The notes below the pieces were generated by a model that saw nothing but the letters and a program-made list of their open reading frames with translations, had not been told where the DNA came from and did not search any database. This document shows, piece by piece, positions 1-8,755 of a stretch of 64,000 bases of DNA. Position 1 is the first letter of the stretch. Each line of letters opens with the position of its first letter. Source of the DNA: Alphaproteobacteria bacterium (GTDB taxonomy: Bacteria > Pseudomonadota > Alphaproteobacteria > Micropepsales > Micropepsaceae); assembly GCA_013697055.1 (NCBI GenBank), contig JACCXK010000049.1, positions 1 through 64,000 on the forward strand. The letters are read 5' to 3'. A program made the position numbers and the translations under genes.

Positions 1-750
1 GCCGACCTGGAAATCGTGCATCCCGACGTCAAGCGCATGCTGCTGCAGGCGCGCGCTGGCGTCGAAGGCCTGCGGGCGCTGGCGGCCTGGACCGCCTTGA
101 ACATCTCGATTGCGCAATCCTCGCGCCCCGAGGCGGCGACGGCCGGATTGCTGGAAGACCTGATGACCCCAGTGATAAAGGCCTTCGGCACCGATATGGG
201 TTTTGAAGCCACAAATCTCGGCATGCAATGCTATGGCGGCCATGGCTATATCCGCGACAATGGCGTGGAACAGTTCGTGCGCGATGCCCGCATCAACATG
301 GTCTATGAAGGCGCCAATGGTGTGCAGGCCATGGACCTGGTGGGCCGCAAGCTGGGCCGCAAGGGCGGTGCCGCGCCGATGGCGTTGTTTGCGCTGTTGA
401 CCGGCTGGATCGGCGAATACGAAAAAGATGAGGCGATGAAGCCCTTCGTGGCCGGCGTGAAGCGCGGCACCGAGGTCCTGCAGGGCGCCACCCTGTGGCT
501 GGCCGCCAATGGAATCAAGAATCCCAACGACGCGGGCGCCGGCGCCACCGACTACCTGCGGCTGATGGGCATCACCATGGTGGCGCTGATGTGGGGCAAG
601 ATGGCCAAGGTCAGCCTGGGCAAGGACGATCCCTTGCACAAAGACAAGCTGATGTGCGCCCGCTACTGGATGGAGCGCATGGTGCCCGAATGTCCCATGC
701 TGCTGGAACGGATCCAGGCCGGCAGCGCCACCATCATGGAGCTGGAATGA
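1..750 (+). CDS. Acyl-CoA dehydrogenase, C-terminal part (5' end outside window)
   Basis: The reading frame is open from base 1, so the gene starts upstream and only about the last 249 residues are here. It belongs to the long (about 590 aa) acyl-CoA dehydrogenases that carry an extra C-terminal helical domain. The stretch YGGHGYIRD, followed by VYEGANGVQAMDLVGRKL, is the characteristic FAD/substrate region; the Glu in YEG is the position of the catalytic base in this family. The enzyme would oxidise an acyl-CoA at C2-C3 and pass electrons to ETF in the cytoplasm. The substrate cannot be read from sequence, and relatives include DmdC-type enzymes. The stop overlaps the next start in an ATGA junction, so the following gene is probably cotranscribed. 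Confidence 0.9.
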   Translation, partial: ADLEIVHPDVKRMLLQARAGVEGLRALAAWTALNISIAQSSRPEAATAGLLEDLMTPVIKAFGTDMGFEATNLGMQCYGGHGYIRDNGVEQFVRDARINMVYEGANGVQAMDLVGRKLGRKGGAAPMALFALLTGWIGEYEKDEAMKPFVAGVKRGTEVLQGATLWLAANGIKNPNDAGAGATDYLRLMGITMVALMWGKMAKVSLGKDDPLHKDKLMCARYWMERMVPECPMLLERIQAGSATIMELE

Positions 751-1157
751 AAGATTGGTGGCATAAGATCACGATCGACTGGCCATGCGCGCTTGGCGAC
801 TGGTTGTGGTGGGCGCTGGTGGTGGCGCCGGCGAACTTCATCGACGGCCTTACCCGGCGGCGTGTCCTGCATGTCATTGGTTTCGTTCTGCTGCTGATTT
901 TCTTCCAACAGGTCGTGATGTTCGACCTCACCTTCCTTTTTGGGCTCGATCTGGGGCTTCTGATGGAAGTCGCTGCTGCGATTTTCGTGCTGTCGGCACG
1001 CGACCGAGGCCGCGCCTTGGCGCATGCATCCTGGCATGCAGTGAAAGCCGTGGTGCGGGTCATCCGGCGCAGCCGGGTGCGCGAAAGCGTCACCAAGGCA
1101 TGCCGCGTTTTGCTGCCCCCCAAGTCGGACGACGACCCGGTCTTTGCAAGGATTTGA
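747..1157 (+). CDS. Small integral membrane protein of unknown function
   Basis: 136 residues starting at the ATG that overlaps the acyl-CoA dehydrogenase stop (ATGA). The first two thirds are strongly hydrophobic: a Trp-rich segment near residues 15-30 (DWLWWALVVAPANF) and two further probable membrane helices across about residues 45-95. The last 40 residues are Arg/Lys-rich and would lie in the cytoplasm by the positive-inside rule. I recognise no family. Translational coupling on the 5' side and a 1-base gap to the next start suggest an operon with its neighbours, but that does not reveal a function. Confidence 0.6.
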   Translation: MKDWWHKITIDWPCALGDWLWWALVVAPANFIDGLTRRRVLHVIGFVLLLIFFQQVVMFDLTFLFGLDLGLLMEVAAAIFVLSARDRGRALAHASWHAVKAVVRVIRRSRVRESVTKACRVLLPPKSDDDPVFARI

Positions 1158-1158
1158 A

Positions 1159-1542
1159 ATGCCCGCGCCCTGCTATTTCGAAATCCATGCCGATGACTGC
1201 CAGCGCGCCCAGAGATTTTATGGCGCGGTGTTCGGCTGGAGCTTCGATTATTACGAGGCCGCCGATATAGAATATTACCGCATCGCCACCAATGAACCGG
1301 ATACGATGCGGGGCGGCCTGCTCAAGCGGCCCGGCCCGGTCCAGCCGATGCAGGCACCCAACGCCTTTGTCGTCACCGTGCTGGTGCCGTCGCTGGACAC
1401 CTATATCGAAAAAGCCGTGGCGGCGGGCGCTGTCCTGGCGCTGCCCAAATTCGCGGTGAAACAGGTGGGCTGGACCGCCTATCTGGTCGATACCGAAAAG
1501 AACGTGTTCGGCCTGTTCCAGGAAGATGCTGATGCCAGATAA
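1159..1542 (+). CDS. VOC family protein (glyoxalase/bleomycin-resistance fold)
   Basis: 127 residues, one VOC module. The N-terminal strand CYFEIHADDCQRAQRFY followed by GAVFGWSF is the typical start of the beta-alpha-beta-beta-beta unit, and the C-terminal GLFQED is the usual final strand. The His in FEIHADD and the late Glu are at the positions that bind a metal in many members. I chose the ATG at 1159 because AAGGA lies six bases upstream and the preceding gene stops at 1157. An upstream TTG in frame is less likely. Substrate unknown; VOC proteins include lyases, dioxygenases and antibiotic-binding proteins. Confidence 0.75.
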   Translation: MPAPCYFEIHADDCQRAQRFYGAVFGWSFDYYEAADIEYYRIATNEPDTMRGGLLKRPGPVQPMQAPNAFVVTVLVPSLDTYIEKAVAAGAVLALPKFAVKQVGWTAYLVDTEKNVFGLFQEDADAR

Positions 1543-1552
1543 GGGGCGCCCG

Positions 1553-3055
1553 ATGAGAAAACTCGCCGGCGCGTTGAGCCTCCTGCTCGTGCTTCCCGCC
1601 GCGGCGCAAGACGCGCCACACGCAAAAGTCGCCCAGGGCGAACTGGCGGGCTTTTCCGATCGCGGCGCCGAGGCTTACCTGAACATTCCCTTCGGCGCCG
1701 CGCCGGTGGGCGATTTGCGCTGGAAGGCGCCTGCTCCGCCGCCTGCCTGGGGCGGCGTGCGCGACGCCACCAAATTCGGTCCCGCCTGCATCCAACAGGA
1801 CGCCAAGCCCAGCGCGCCCTGGGCCATAGAATATTATGTCCTGCCGCCTTACAGCGAAGACTGCCTGAGCCTGAACGTCTGGACGTCCCCCGGAAAAAAC
1901 AAGGCCGTGGCGCTGTTCATTCCCGGTGGCGGCTTTTCGCAGGGCGGCGGCGGCGTGCCGATCTATAACGGCGCACAGATGGCCAAGTCGGACATCGTCT
2001 TCATCACCATGAATTATCGCCAAAGCGCGGCAGGCTTTCTCGCCCATCCCGAGCTGGCGGCGGAGTCCGCCGGCCACGCCTCCGGCAATTATACCTTGAC
2101 GGACGTGCTGGCGGCGCTGCGCTGGATCAAGGCCAATGCCAAATCGTTCGGCGGCGATCCCGCCAAGGTGACGGTGATGGGCCAGTCGGCGGGGGCCGCC
2201 GCCATTGTCGCCCTGCTGCAATCGCCTTTGTCCAAGGGCCTGTTTCGCGCCGCCATCATCGACAGCGGCGTTCAGGCCGGCGTCCGCTTTGCTTCCAATG
2301 AAGCGCACGAAAAGGTCAGCGCCGACTGGGCGGCGAGCCGCGGCGCGACCACCCTGGCGCAGCTACGCACCCTGCCCGCGGAGGCGCTGGTGCCGGTGCG
2401 CGGACAGAATTTCCGCTTCGGGCCCTCCATCGACGGCCATGTGATGCCCGCTTCGGGTGCGAATGTGATGGACGTGCCGGTGCTGACGGGGTGGAACGCC
2501 GGTGAAGGGTCGGTGGGTGGCGGCCGGCTGTTGACCTCGCCGGTCCCCCGCACGGAATTCGAGAAACAGAACCGCTCGCGCTGGGGTATCGCCAACGAGA
2601 TATCGGCGCTGTATCCGTCAGGCGAGGACGCGCGGGAAGCGGCACAGCAATCCGGCCATGACGCTCTGATGATGAGCGGCGCGGCCTGGGCGGCGGGGCG
2701 CAAGAGCCCGGTCTATTATTATGACTTCGAGCACGTGATGCCGGGCGCCGAAGCCGCTCCCTATGGCAGCTATCATTCCTCGGAGCTGCCTTATGCGCTG
2801 GACTCGCTGCACACATTGAACCGGCCCTGGACCGAAGCCGATTACAAGGTCTCGGCCCTGACCCAGGCCTATTGGGTGAATTTCATCAAGAGCGGCAATC
2901 CCAATGGCGGCCAAAACAGCAAATATGCTCTGCCCCAATGGGCGCGGTTCGATCCGGCGGCGAATGATGTGATGGCGCTGGGCGCCACGCCGCATATGCG
3001 GCCGATCACGGAGAAAGCGCGCGCTGAGGCCTGGCTGCGCGCGATTTCCCGCTAA
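1553..3055 (+). CDS. Exported type-B carboxylesterase
   Basis: 500 residues with a signal peptide (MRKLAGALSLLLVLPAAAQ), so it is probably periplasmic or secreted. It is an alpha/beta hydrolase of the carboxylesterase/para-nitrobenzyl esterase family. The oxyanion-hole loop GGGFSQGG is near residue 125, the nucleophile elbow GQSAGAAA places the catalytic Ser at about 212, and the late SYHSSELPYA carries the catalytic His. EDCLSLNVW is the family signature. The start at 1553 follows AAGGGG; it overlaps no essential part of the VOC gene stop at 1542. The natural ester substrate is unknown. The stop overlaps the stop of the convergent next gene by four bases. Confidence 0.85.
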   Translation: MRKLAGALSLLLVLPAAAQDAPHAKVAQGELAGFSDRGAEAYLNIPFGAAPVGDLRWKAPAPPPAWGGVRDATKFGPACIQQDAKPSAPWAIEYYVLPPYSEDCLSLNVWTSPGKNKAVALFIPGGGFSQGGGGVPIYNGAQMAKSDIVFITMNYRQSAAGFLAHPELAAESAGHASGNYTLTDVLAALRWIKANAKSFGGDPAKVTVMGQSAGAAAIVALLQSPLSKGLFRAAIIDSGVQAGVRFASNEAHEKVSADWAASRGATTLAQLRTLPAEALVPVRGQNFRFGPSIDGHVMPASGANVMDVPVLTGWNAGEGSVGGGRLLTSPVPRTEFEKQNRSRWGIANEISALYPSGEDAREAAQQSGHDALMMSGAAWAAGRKSPVYYYDFEHVMPGAEAAPYGSYHSSELPYALDSLHTLNRPWTEADYKVSALTQAYWVNFIKSGNPNGGQNSKYALPQWARFDPAANDVMALGATPHMRPITEKARAEAWLRAISR

Positions 3056-3285
3056 CTGGTGGTGCCGCTGGTCGAGGGTGTGATGTTGTTGTTGTCGGTG
3101 GTAGAGGCAACCACGGCGATCACAGCCGCTACCGCCACAATACCCGCAACCAGCAGCACGCCGCCGGCTTCGATCTGAGCCTGTTTGGTGCCGGCGGGCT
3201 TGCCGGGCGTCAGTGCGCCATCGGCCGCAAAGGCGCTGGAAAAACACATGGTCATGGCAACAAGAGCCGCACCGATCGCGCGCAT
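3052..3285 (-). CDS. Small exported YjbE/GfcA-like peptide, orphan copy
   Basis: 77 residues: signal peptide (MRAIGAALVAMTMCFSSAFA), a short linker with GALTPGKPAGTKQAQIE, a hydrophobic Val/Ala segment, then an Asn/Thr/Ser tail (TTDNNNITPSTSGTTS). It is clearly related to the gene at 47212-47451, which shares PxGKPAGxKxAQxE and the same overall plan. That plan, about 80 residues ending in a Gly/Thr/Ser-rich tail, resembles E. coli YjbE/GfcA of the exopolysaccharide operons, although the resemblance is architectural and was recalled rather than aligned. The ATG at 3285 is preferred over an upstream TTG because GGAG lies six bases before it. This copy sits alone, far from the capsule locus. Confidence 0.7.
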   Translation of the reverse strand: MRAIGAALVAMTMCFSSAFAADGALTPGKPAGTKQAQIEAGGVLLVAGIVAVAAVIAVVASTTDNNNITPSTSGTTS

Positions 3286-3291
3286 GTCATT

Positions 3292-3295
3292 CTCC
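3292..3295 (-). promoter_or_regulatory. Ribosome binding site deciding the start of the YjbE-like gene
   Basis: On the minus strand GGAG is followed by six bases and ATG. The same GGAG-6-ATG arrangement precedes the paralogue at 47451. In both copies the site would be translated as part of an N-terminal extension (M-E-N) if an earlier start were chosen, which argues for the downstream ATG. Confidence 0.6.
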
Positions 3296-3450
3296 AAAAG
3301 AGTGTGACCGCCATTTTGGTACGGCGATTCTTAAGAAACTCCTAGATGGGGTTCATCCTGCCCCTTTATTAGCCACAAAAACAGGGACTTTCCGCCGCAC
3401 GGCGGGGTTCCGCGGGGCCTGTTAGCCTAACCAAACCCAAGAGGTGACCG

Positions 3451-4761
3451 ATGCGCGCGCTGCTGATTGCCCTCCTGTTTTTGACGGTCCCCGCCGCCGC
3501 CCATCCGGTGCTGATGATCTCCATCGATGGCCTGCGCAGCAAGGATGTCACCGACGCGCCGGCCCGCGGCATGAAGCTGCCCAACCTCTCGCGGCTGATG
3601 ACGGACGGCGCCTGGGCAGATGGCGTGCGCGACGTGCTGCCATCCGTTACCTATCCCAACCACACGACTTTGGTCACGGGCGTTGCGCCCGCTATTCATG
3701 GCATCGCCGGCAACCTGAGCTTCGATCCCTTCGGCAAGAACATGGAAGCCTGGTACTGGTATGCCGAGGACGTAAAGGTCCCCAGCCTGTTTGACGTGGT
3801 GCATGCCAAGGGCGCCAGATCCCTCGCCTTCGGCTGGCCGGCCACGGTGGGCAGCCTGTCCATCACCGACAACATCCCGGAATATTGGCGCGCCTACACA
3901 CAAGACGACGTCAAGGTGGTGCGCGCGGTATCGACCCCGGGCATGGCCGAGCGCATCAACAAGATCTCCGGCACCACCTTCAAGGCGACTTTGGGTGTCA
4001 CCCTGGCGGCGGACATGGCCAAGGCCAAGGCGGCGGCCGCCATCATCGCCGCCGATCACCCCCTGTTTTCGGCTGTGCACCTGTCCAGCCTGGACGAGAC
4101 CGAACACGAGCACGGCCCGGACACGCCGCAGAAGCGCGCCAACCTGGAAGCGCTGGACGATATCGTCGGAACCTTGGTGGCGGCGGCACGCAAAGCCCAG
4201 CCCGATCTGGTGGTGGCGCTGGTGTCGGACCATGGCTTTGCCGCCATCAGCCACGACGTGAACATGGTGACGGCCTTCGTCGAAGCCGGGCTGGTGACAT
4301 TGGACAAAGGCAAGGTGAAGGACTGGCAGGCGATGCCCTGGTACCAGGCCGGCTCGGACATCATCGTGCTGAAGGATCGCAATGATGCGGCGGTGAAGGA
4401 GAAAGTCGCCGCCTTGCTCAAGAAACTGGCCGCCGATCCAAAGAACGGCATTGCCGGCGTCATCGACCGCGCCGAGATCGCCAAACGCGGCGGCGCCAAG
4501 GAGGCCGATTTCTGGGTCAGCTTCGCGCCTGGCTTCAAGGGCGGCAAGGCGCTCACGGGACCGCTAATCACGCCCAGCGTGGACAAGGGCACCCACGGCT
4601 ATTTTCCCGACTGGGACGCCATGCGCTCCACCTTCCTGATCGCAGGACCGGACGTGCCGAAAAAGGCGCTGGGCGAAATCGACATGCACGACATCGCGCC
4701 CACCGTGGCGAAGATCATGGACGTGAAGCTGCCTGCCGCCACCGGCAAGCCGCTGTTCTAG
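3451..4761 (+). CDS. Exported nucleotide pyrophosphatase/phosphodiesterase-like enzyme (alkaline phosphatase superfamily)
   Basis: 436 residues with a signal peptide (MRALLIALLFLTVPAAAH). The metal and nucleophile pattern of the NPP/alkaline phosphatase superfamily is complete. Asp26 is in LMISIDGLR and the nucleophilic Thr67 is in SVTYPNHTTLVTG. Asp and His follow in SSLDETEHEHGPD and in VSDHGFA, and a late His is in GTHGYFPDWDAM. Such enzymes hydrolyse phosphodiester or pyrophosphate bonds with two zinc ions, here outside the cytoplasm. GAGGTG lies just before the ATG. The substrate is not predictable; bacterial relatives act on nucleotides or phospholipid head groups. The stop overlaps that of the convergent gene. 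Confidence 0.85.
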   Translation: MRALLIALLFLTVPAAAHPVLMISIDGLRSKDVTDAPARGMKLPNLSRLMTDGAWADGVRDVLPSVTYPNHTTLVTGVAPAIHGIAGNLSFDPFGKNMEAWYWYAEDVKVPSLFDVVHAKGARSLAFGWPATVGSLSITDNIPEYWRAYTQDDVKVVRAVSTPGMAERINKISGTTFKATLGVTLAADMAKAKAAAAIIAADHPLFSAVHLSSLDETEHEHGPDTPQKRANLEALDDIVGTLVAAARKAQPDLVVALVSDHGFAAISHDVNMVTAFVEAGLVTLDKGKVKDWQAMPWYQAGSDIIVLKDRNDAAVKEKVAALLKKLAADPKNGIAGVIDRAEIAKRGGAKEADFWVSFAPGFKGGKALTGPLITPSVDKGTHGYFPDWDAMRSTFLIAGPDVPKKALGEIDMHDIAPTVAKIMDVKLPAATGKPLF

Positions 4762-5174
4762 CGGTTTTCGAAGGCGATTTTCTGCCAATCGATGTGAGGA
4801 CCGATAGTAGAAAGCAATTCAGCGTCGACATACCTCCCTCTGAGCTCACTTCGGCAATCTTCAATATATTCCTGCACCGCGTCCCAAATTTGATTGTTGG
4901 ACGCCTTGAAAGGAAGTGAAACTTCCGGCGCTAGCTTGTGAGTTTTATAAAGAAATAGCTTTTTCCTAGTTCGCAAAACCCTCTTCGCGCTCACTCCAAA
5001 ATATTCGCCGCGAATTTGCGAGCCCAGAAAGTTCAACCGTATGTGCCCGATAACCTCGTTAAATCGCCACGGACCACCATAACTATTTTCTAGATGACCT
5101 TGGAGCGCCAGTGACCTACCACGAGCACTAGCGTCGGACTTCCAATCTTCTGTGCTTGGAAAAACCATGTCCAT
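4758..5174 (-). CDS. Hypothetical protein, AT-richer orphan gene
   Basis: 138 residues with no signal peptide, no membrane segment and no family that I recognise. The middle is basic (KRVLRTRKKLFLYKTHK) and the C-terminal part looks helical and acidic (IWDAVQEYIEDCRSELRG). The base composition of 4762-5230 is visibly lower in G+C than both flanks, and codons such as ATA, TTA and AAA are common, which suggests recent horizontal acquisition. The start is uncertain: ATG at 5174 or ATG at 5168. No clear ribosome site is seen. An AT-rich leader (5180-5230) could hold its promoter. The end overlaps the stop of the phosphodiesterase gene. Confidence 0.5.
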   Translation of the reverse strand: MDMVFPSTEDWKSDASARGRSLALQGHLENSYGGPWRFNEVIGHIRLNFLGSQIRGEYFGVSAKRVLRTRKKLFLYKTHKLAPEVSLPFKASNNQIWDAVQEYIEDCRSELRGRYVDAELLSTIGPHIDWQKIAFENR

Positions 5175-5278
5175 GAAGGACGCAACATGTACCGAACGGT
5201 CTTTATAATATTTTTATTCGGGTAATCGATACACCGGCACATCAAAAAAGTATTTGCACGGACCCATCTGGCCTCCGC

Positions 5279-8200
5279 CTAATTTGTATCAGCTAATCTC
5301 GCAAGTTGCCCCAGCAGCGCCTTGGCGCCGGCCAGCCGAGCCTCCGGGGTCGGCCAGTCGCGGGTGACCACGATCTTCTGGTCGGGCCGCACCTTCATGG
5401 TGCCGCTATGCTGGTTGATGAACTGGATCAGCTTCATCGGGTTGGCAAAGCTGTTGCCGCGGAAGGCCACGGTGCCGCCCTTGGGACCGGCATCGATCTT
5501 CTCCACCCCGGCCTGCTTGGCGAGCTGCTTGATGGTGACGATCTCGAACAGGTGCTTGACCTCGTCGGGCAGCGGCCCGAAGCGGTCGATCAGTTCGGCG
5601 GCGAAGCGGTCGATATCCTGGCGCGTCTCGATCCCCGCCAGCCGCCGGTAGAGCGACATGCGGACATTGAGGTCGGCGACATAGCCTTCCGGGATCATCA
5701 CCGAGGCGCCCAGGTTGATGGCGGGCGACCATTGGTCGGTGACATCGGCTTCGCCGCCTTCGCGCATGCTGGAGACCGCCTCTTCCAGCATTTCCTGGTA
5801 AAGCTCGATACCAACCTCGCGGACATGGCCGGACTGTTCCTCACCCAAGAGATTGCCGGCGCCGCGGATGTCCATGTCATGGCTGGCGATCGAGAAACCT
5901 GCCCCCAGCTGGTCCAGCGACTGCAGCACTTCCAGCCGCCGCGTGGCGTTCTCGGTCAGCTTCTTGTCCGGCTGTGTGGTCAGATAAGCATAGGCGCGCA
6001 CCTTGGAGCGGCCGATGCGGCCGCGCAATTGGTAGAGCTGCGACAGGCCGAACTTGTCGGCCTTGTTGATGATCAATGTATTGGCGGTGGGGATGTCGAG
6101 GCCGGATTCCACGATGTTGGTGGAGACCAGCACATCGACCTTGCGCTCGTAGAAGGCGGTCATCACCTCTTCCAGCAGCTTGGGCGCCATCTGGCCATGC
6201 GCCAGGGCCGGTTTCACTTCCGGCACCACCTCCTTCAAAAAGGTCATGGCATCGGCCAGATCGGAAATGCGCGGCGCCACGAAGAAGCTCTGGCCGCCGC
6301 GATAATGCTCGCGCAGCAGCGCCTCGCGCACCACCAGCGGATCGAACGGCGTCACGAAGGTGCGCACCGCCAGCCGGTCGATCGGCGGCGTGGTGATCAG
6401 CGACAGGTCGCGCACACCCGACAGCGCCAGTTGCAAGGTGCGCGGGATGGGTGTGGCGGTCAGGGTCAGGACATGGACATCGGCTTTCAGATTCTTCAGC
6501 CGTTCCTTGTGCACCACCCCAAAATGCTGCTCCTCGTCCACGATGACCAGGCCCAGCCGCTTGAACTGGATGCTTTCGGCCAACAGGGCATGGGTGCCCA
6601 CCACGATATCCAACGTGCCTTCGGCCAGCGCTGCCTTGGTCTCGGCCGCTTCCTTGGTGTCCACGAAGCGCGACAGCTGCCGCACCTTCAGCGGAAAACC
6701 GGCAAAGCGTTCGGCAAAGCCGCGATAATGCTGGCGCGCCAGCAAGGTGGTGGGCACCACCACCGCCACCTGCTCGCCTGCCATGGCGGCAACAAAGGCG
6801 GCGCGCATGGCGACCTCGGTCTTGCCGAAGCCGACATCGCCGCACACCAGCCGGTCCATGGGACGGCCGGCCGCCAGGTCGTCCACCACTTCGTTGATGG
6901 CGCGCTCCTGGTCTTCCGTCTCCTGGTAGGGGAAGCGGGCGGAGAATTCGTCATACAGGCCCGCCGGCGGTTCCACCGGCGGCAGGGATTTGAGCTGGCG
7001 GGCGGCGGCGATCTTGATCAGCTCGGCGGCGATGGCGCGCACCCGCTCCTTCATCTCGGCCTTGCGCTTCTGCCAGCCCGCGCCGCCGAGGCGGTCGAGC
7101 TGCGCGCCCTCGTCCGAGCCGTAGCGGGTCAGCAGTTCGATATTCTCGACCGGCAGGAACAGCTTGCCGCCGTCGTATTGCAGTTCCAGGCAGTCATGCG
7201 GCGCGCCCAGCGCGTCGATCGCCTTCAGGCCCAGGTAACGGCCCACGCCATGCTCGATATGGGTGACCAGATCGCCCGGCGTCAGGGACGAGGCTTCGGC
7301 GATGAAATTCTGCGCCCGGCGGGCGCGGCTGGCGGCGCGCACCATGCGGTCGCCCAGCACATCCTGTTCCGACAGGATGGCGAAGTCCGGTCCTTCAAAG
7401 CCGCGCTCGATGCCGAGGCAGGCAATGCCGAAGGCGGTTGGGTCCAGCTTCAGCGCCCCAGGCCAGTCCGCCACCTTCTTGATGGGCGTGACGCCGTGAT
7501 CGGACATCACCCCGCCCATGCGTTCCAGCGAACCTTCGGTCCAGCTCGCCACCAACACGCGCTTGCCGGCCGCCTGCAGGGTTTTCAGGTGATCGGCGGC
7601 GGCCTGGAATACATTGAGATTGCCGCCCTGGCGCTCCGGCGCGAAATCACGGCCCAGGCGGCCGCCGGCATCCAGACTGGTCATGCTGTCCGGCGCCTGG
7701 AAGGGCGAAAGCTCGCGCAGGATGTTCTTGCCCAGCGCCGCATTCCATTCCGCATCGCTGAGATACAGCGTTTCGGGCTTCAATGGCTTGTAAGGCGGCC
7801 CCTTGATGGCATGTTTGTCGTCTTTCTGGTGCCGGAACTGTTCGCGGGTCTCGTAATAGTCCCGGATCAGCTCCAGCCGCGCCGCCTTGGACTCTTCCGC
7901 CTGGTGGCCCAGCAGCACCAGGCAGCGCGGCAGGTAATCGAACAGCGTGTCCAGGTAGCTGTAGAACAGCGGCAGCCAATGCTCCATGCCTTGGGTCTTG
8001 CGACCGGCGCTGACGCTTTCATACAGCGGGTCATCGCCCGCCGCGCCAAAGGCCGCGACATAACCGGTGCGGAATCGGCTGATCGCCTGCGCATTCAGCG
8101 GCGCTTCGCTGGCGGGCAGAAGCGTAACGTCCGGCACCGGCGTCTTGTCCGACAGTTGCGTCTCGGCATCGAAGCGGCGAATGGCATCCAGGGTCGAACC

Positions 8201-8755
8201 GAAGAAGTCCAGCCGCAATGGCTGTTCCTCGCCCGGCGGCCACAGATCGACGATGCCGCCGCGCAAGGAAAAGTCGCCCGGCTCGCGCACCGTGCCGGCA
8301 CGGACATAACCATTGCCTGACAGGAAGCCGACCAGCGCGTCACGATCCACCTCGGCGCCGTTCTTCGCCATGAAACTGGCGCCGGCGATCACCGATTTGG
8401 GCGGCACCCGCTGCAGCAGGGCGTTGATGGTGGTGACGATGACGCACGGCTTGTCCGCGCCCCGCGCCAGCGCCGCCAAAGTGGCGAGCCGCTTGCTCTC
8501 GATATCCGGCTTGGGCGACACGCGGTCATACGGCAAACAATCCCAGGCCGGGAAGGCCAGCACCGGCATCTTGGGCGCAAAAAAGCCCAGCGCCCGTTCC
8601 ACCGCATCGGCCTGGACATCGTCCAGCGCCACGAACAGCACCGGTCCACCCCGCCGCCGCGCCGCTTGCGCCGCCACATAGGCGTCGTAACCCTGCGGCA
8701 CGCCCGAAACGGTGAGCCTGCCCTGCTGCTTGGCGATGGTATCAAGACGGTCCAA
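5279..8755 (-). CDS. mfd: Transcription-repair coupling factor Mfd
   Basis: 1158 residues, the normal length. Mfd displaces RNA polymerase stalled at DNA lesions and recruits UvrA. Domains in order are a UvrB-like N-terminal module (about residues 1-330) and the RNA-polymerase-interacting CarD-like domain near 480-545 (PGDLVTHIEHGVGRYLGL). Next come the RecG-like translocase with Walker A GDVGFGKTE near 637 and the DEEQ box VIVDEEQHFGV near 740. A helicase C domain with LYQLRGRIGRS and the C-terminal TRCF domain near 1020-1158 complete the protein. The start is a TTG placed directly after the sdhE stop, so translation is probably coupled. No better in-frame ATG precedes the conserved N-terminus. 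Confidence 0.97.
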   Translation of the reverse strand: MDRLDTIAKQQGRLTVSGVPQGYDAYVAAQAARRRGGPVLFVALDDVQADAVERALGFFAPKMPVLAFPAWDCLPYDRVSPKPDIESKRLATLAALARGADKPCVIVTTINALLQRVPPKSVIAGASFMAKNGAEVDRDALVGFLSGNGYVRAGTVREPGDFSLRGGIVDLWPPGEEQPLRLDFFGSTLDAIRRFDAETQLSDKTPVPDVTLLPASEAPLNAQAISRFRTGYVAAFGAAGDDPLYESVSAGRKTQGMEHWLPLFYSYLDTLFDYLPRCLVLLGHQAEESKAARLELIRDYYETREQFRHQKDDKHAIKGPPYKPLKPETLYLSDAEWNAALGKNILRELSPFQAPDSMTSLDAGGRLGRDFAPERQGGNLNVFQAAADHLKTLQAAGKRVLVASWTEGSLERMGGVMSDHGVTPIKKVADWPGALKLDPTAFGIACLGIERGFEGPDFAILSEQDVLGDRMVRAASRARRAQNFIAEASSLTPGDLVTHIEHGVGRYLGLKAIDALGAPHDCLELQYDGGKLFLPVENIELLTRYGSDEGAQLDRLGGAGWQKRKAEMKERVRAIAAELIKIAAARQLKSLPPVEPPAGLYDEFSARFPYQETEDQERAINEVVDDLAAGRPMDRLVCGDVGFGKTEVAMRAAFVAAMAGEQVAVVVPTTLLARQHYRGFAERFAGFPLKVRQLSRFVDTKEAAETKAALAEGTLDIVVGTHALLAESIQFKRLGLVIVDEEQHFGVVHKERLKNLKADVHVLTLTATPIPRTLQLALSGVRDLSLITTPPIDRLAVRTFVTPFDPLVVREALLREHYRGGQSFFVAPRISDLADAMTFLKEVVPEVKPALAHGQMAPKLLEEVMTAFYERKVDVLVSTNIVESGLDIPTANTLIINKADKFGLSQLYQLRGRIGRSKVRAYAYLTTQPDKKLTENATRRLEVLQSLDQLGAGFSIASHDMDIRGAGNLLGEEQSGHVREVGIELYQEMLEEAVSSMREGGEADVTDQWSPAINLGASVMIPEGYVADLNVRMSLYRRLAGIETRQDIDRFAAELIDRFGPLPDEVKHLFEIVTIKQLAKQAGVEKIDAGPKGGTVAFRGNSFANPMKLIQFINQHSGTMKVRPDQKIVVTRDWPTPEARLAGAKALLGQLARLADTN

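Noticed and set aside
5306-8320. Open frame of about 1000 codons on the plus strand opposite mfd
   Set aside because: It is the shadow of the GC-rich mfd coding frame; its translation is rich in Gln, His, Arg and Gly with no domain, while mfd is intact and full length on the other strand.
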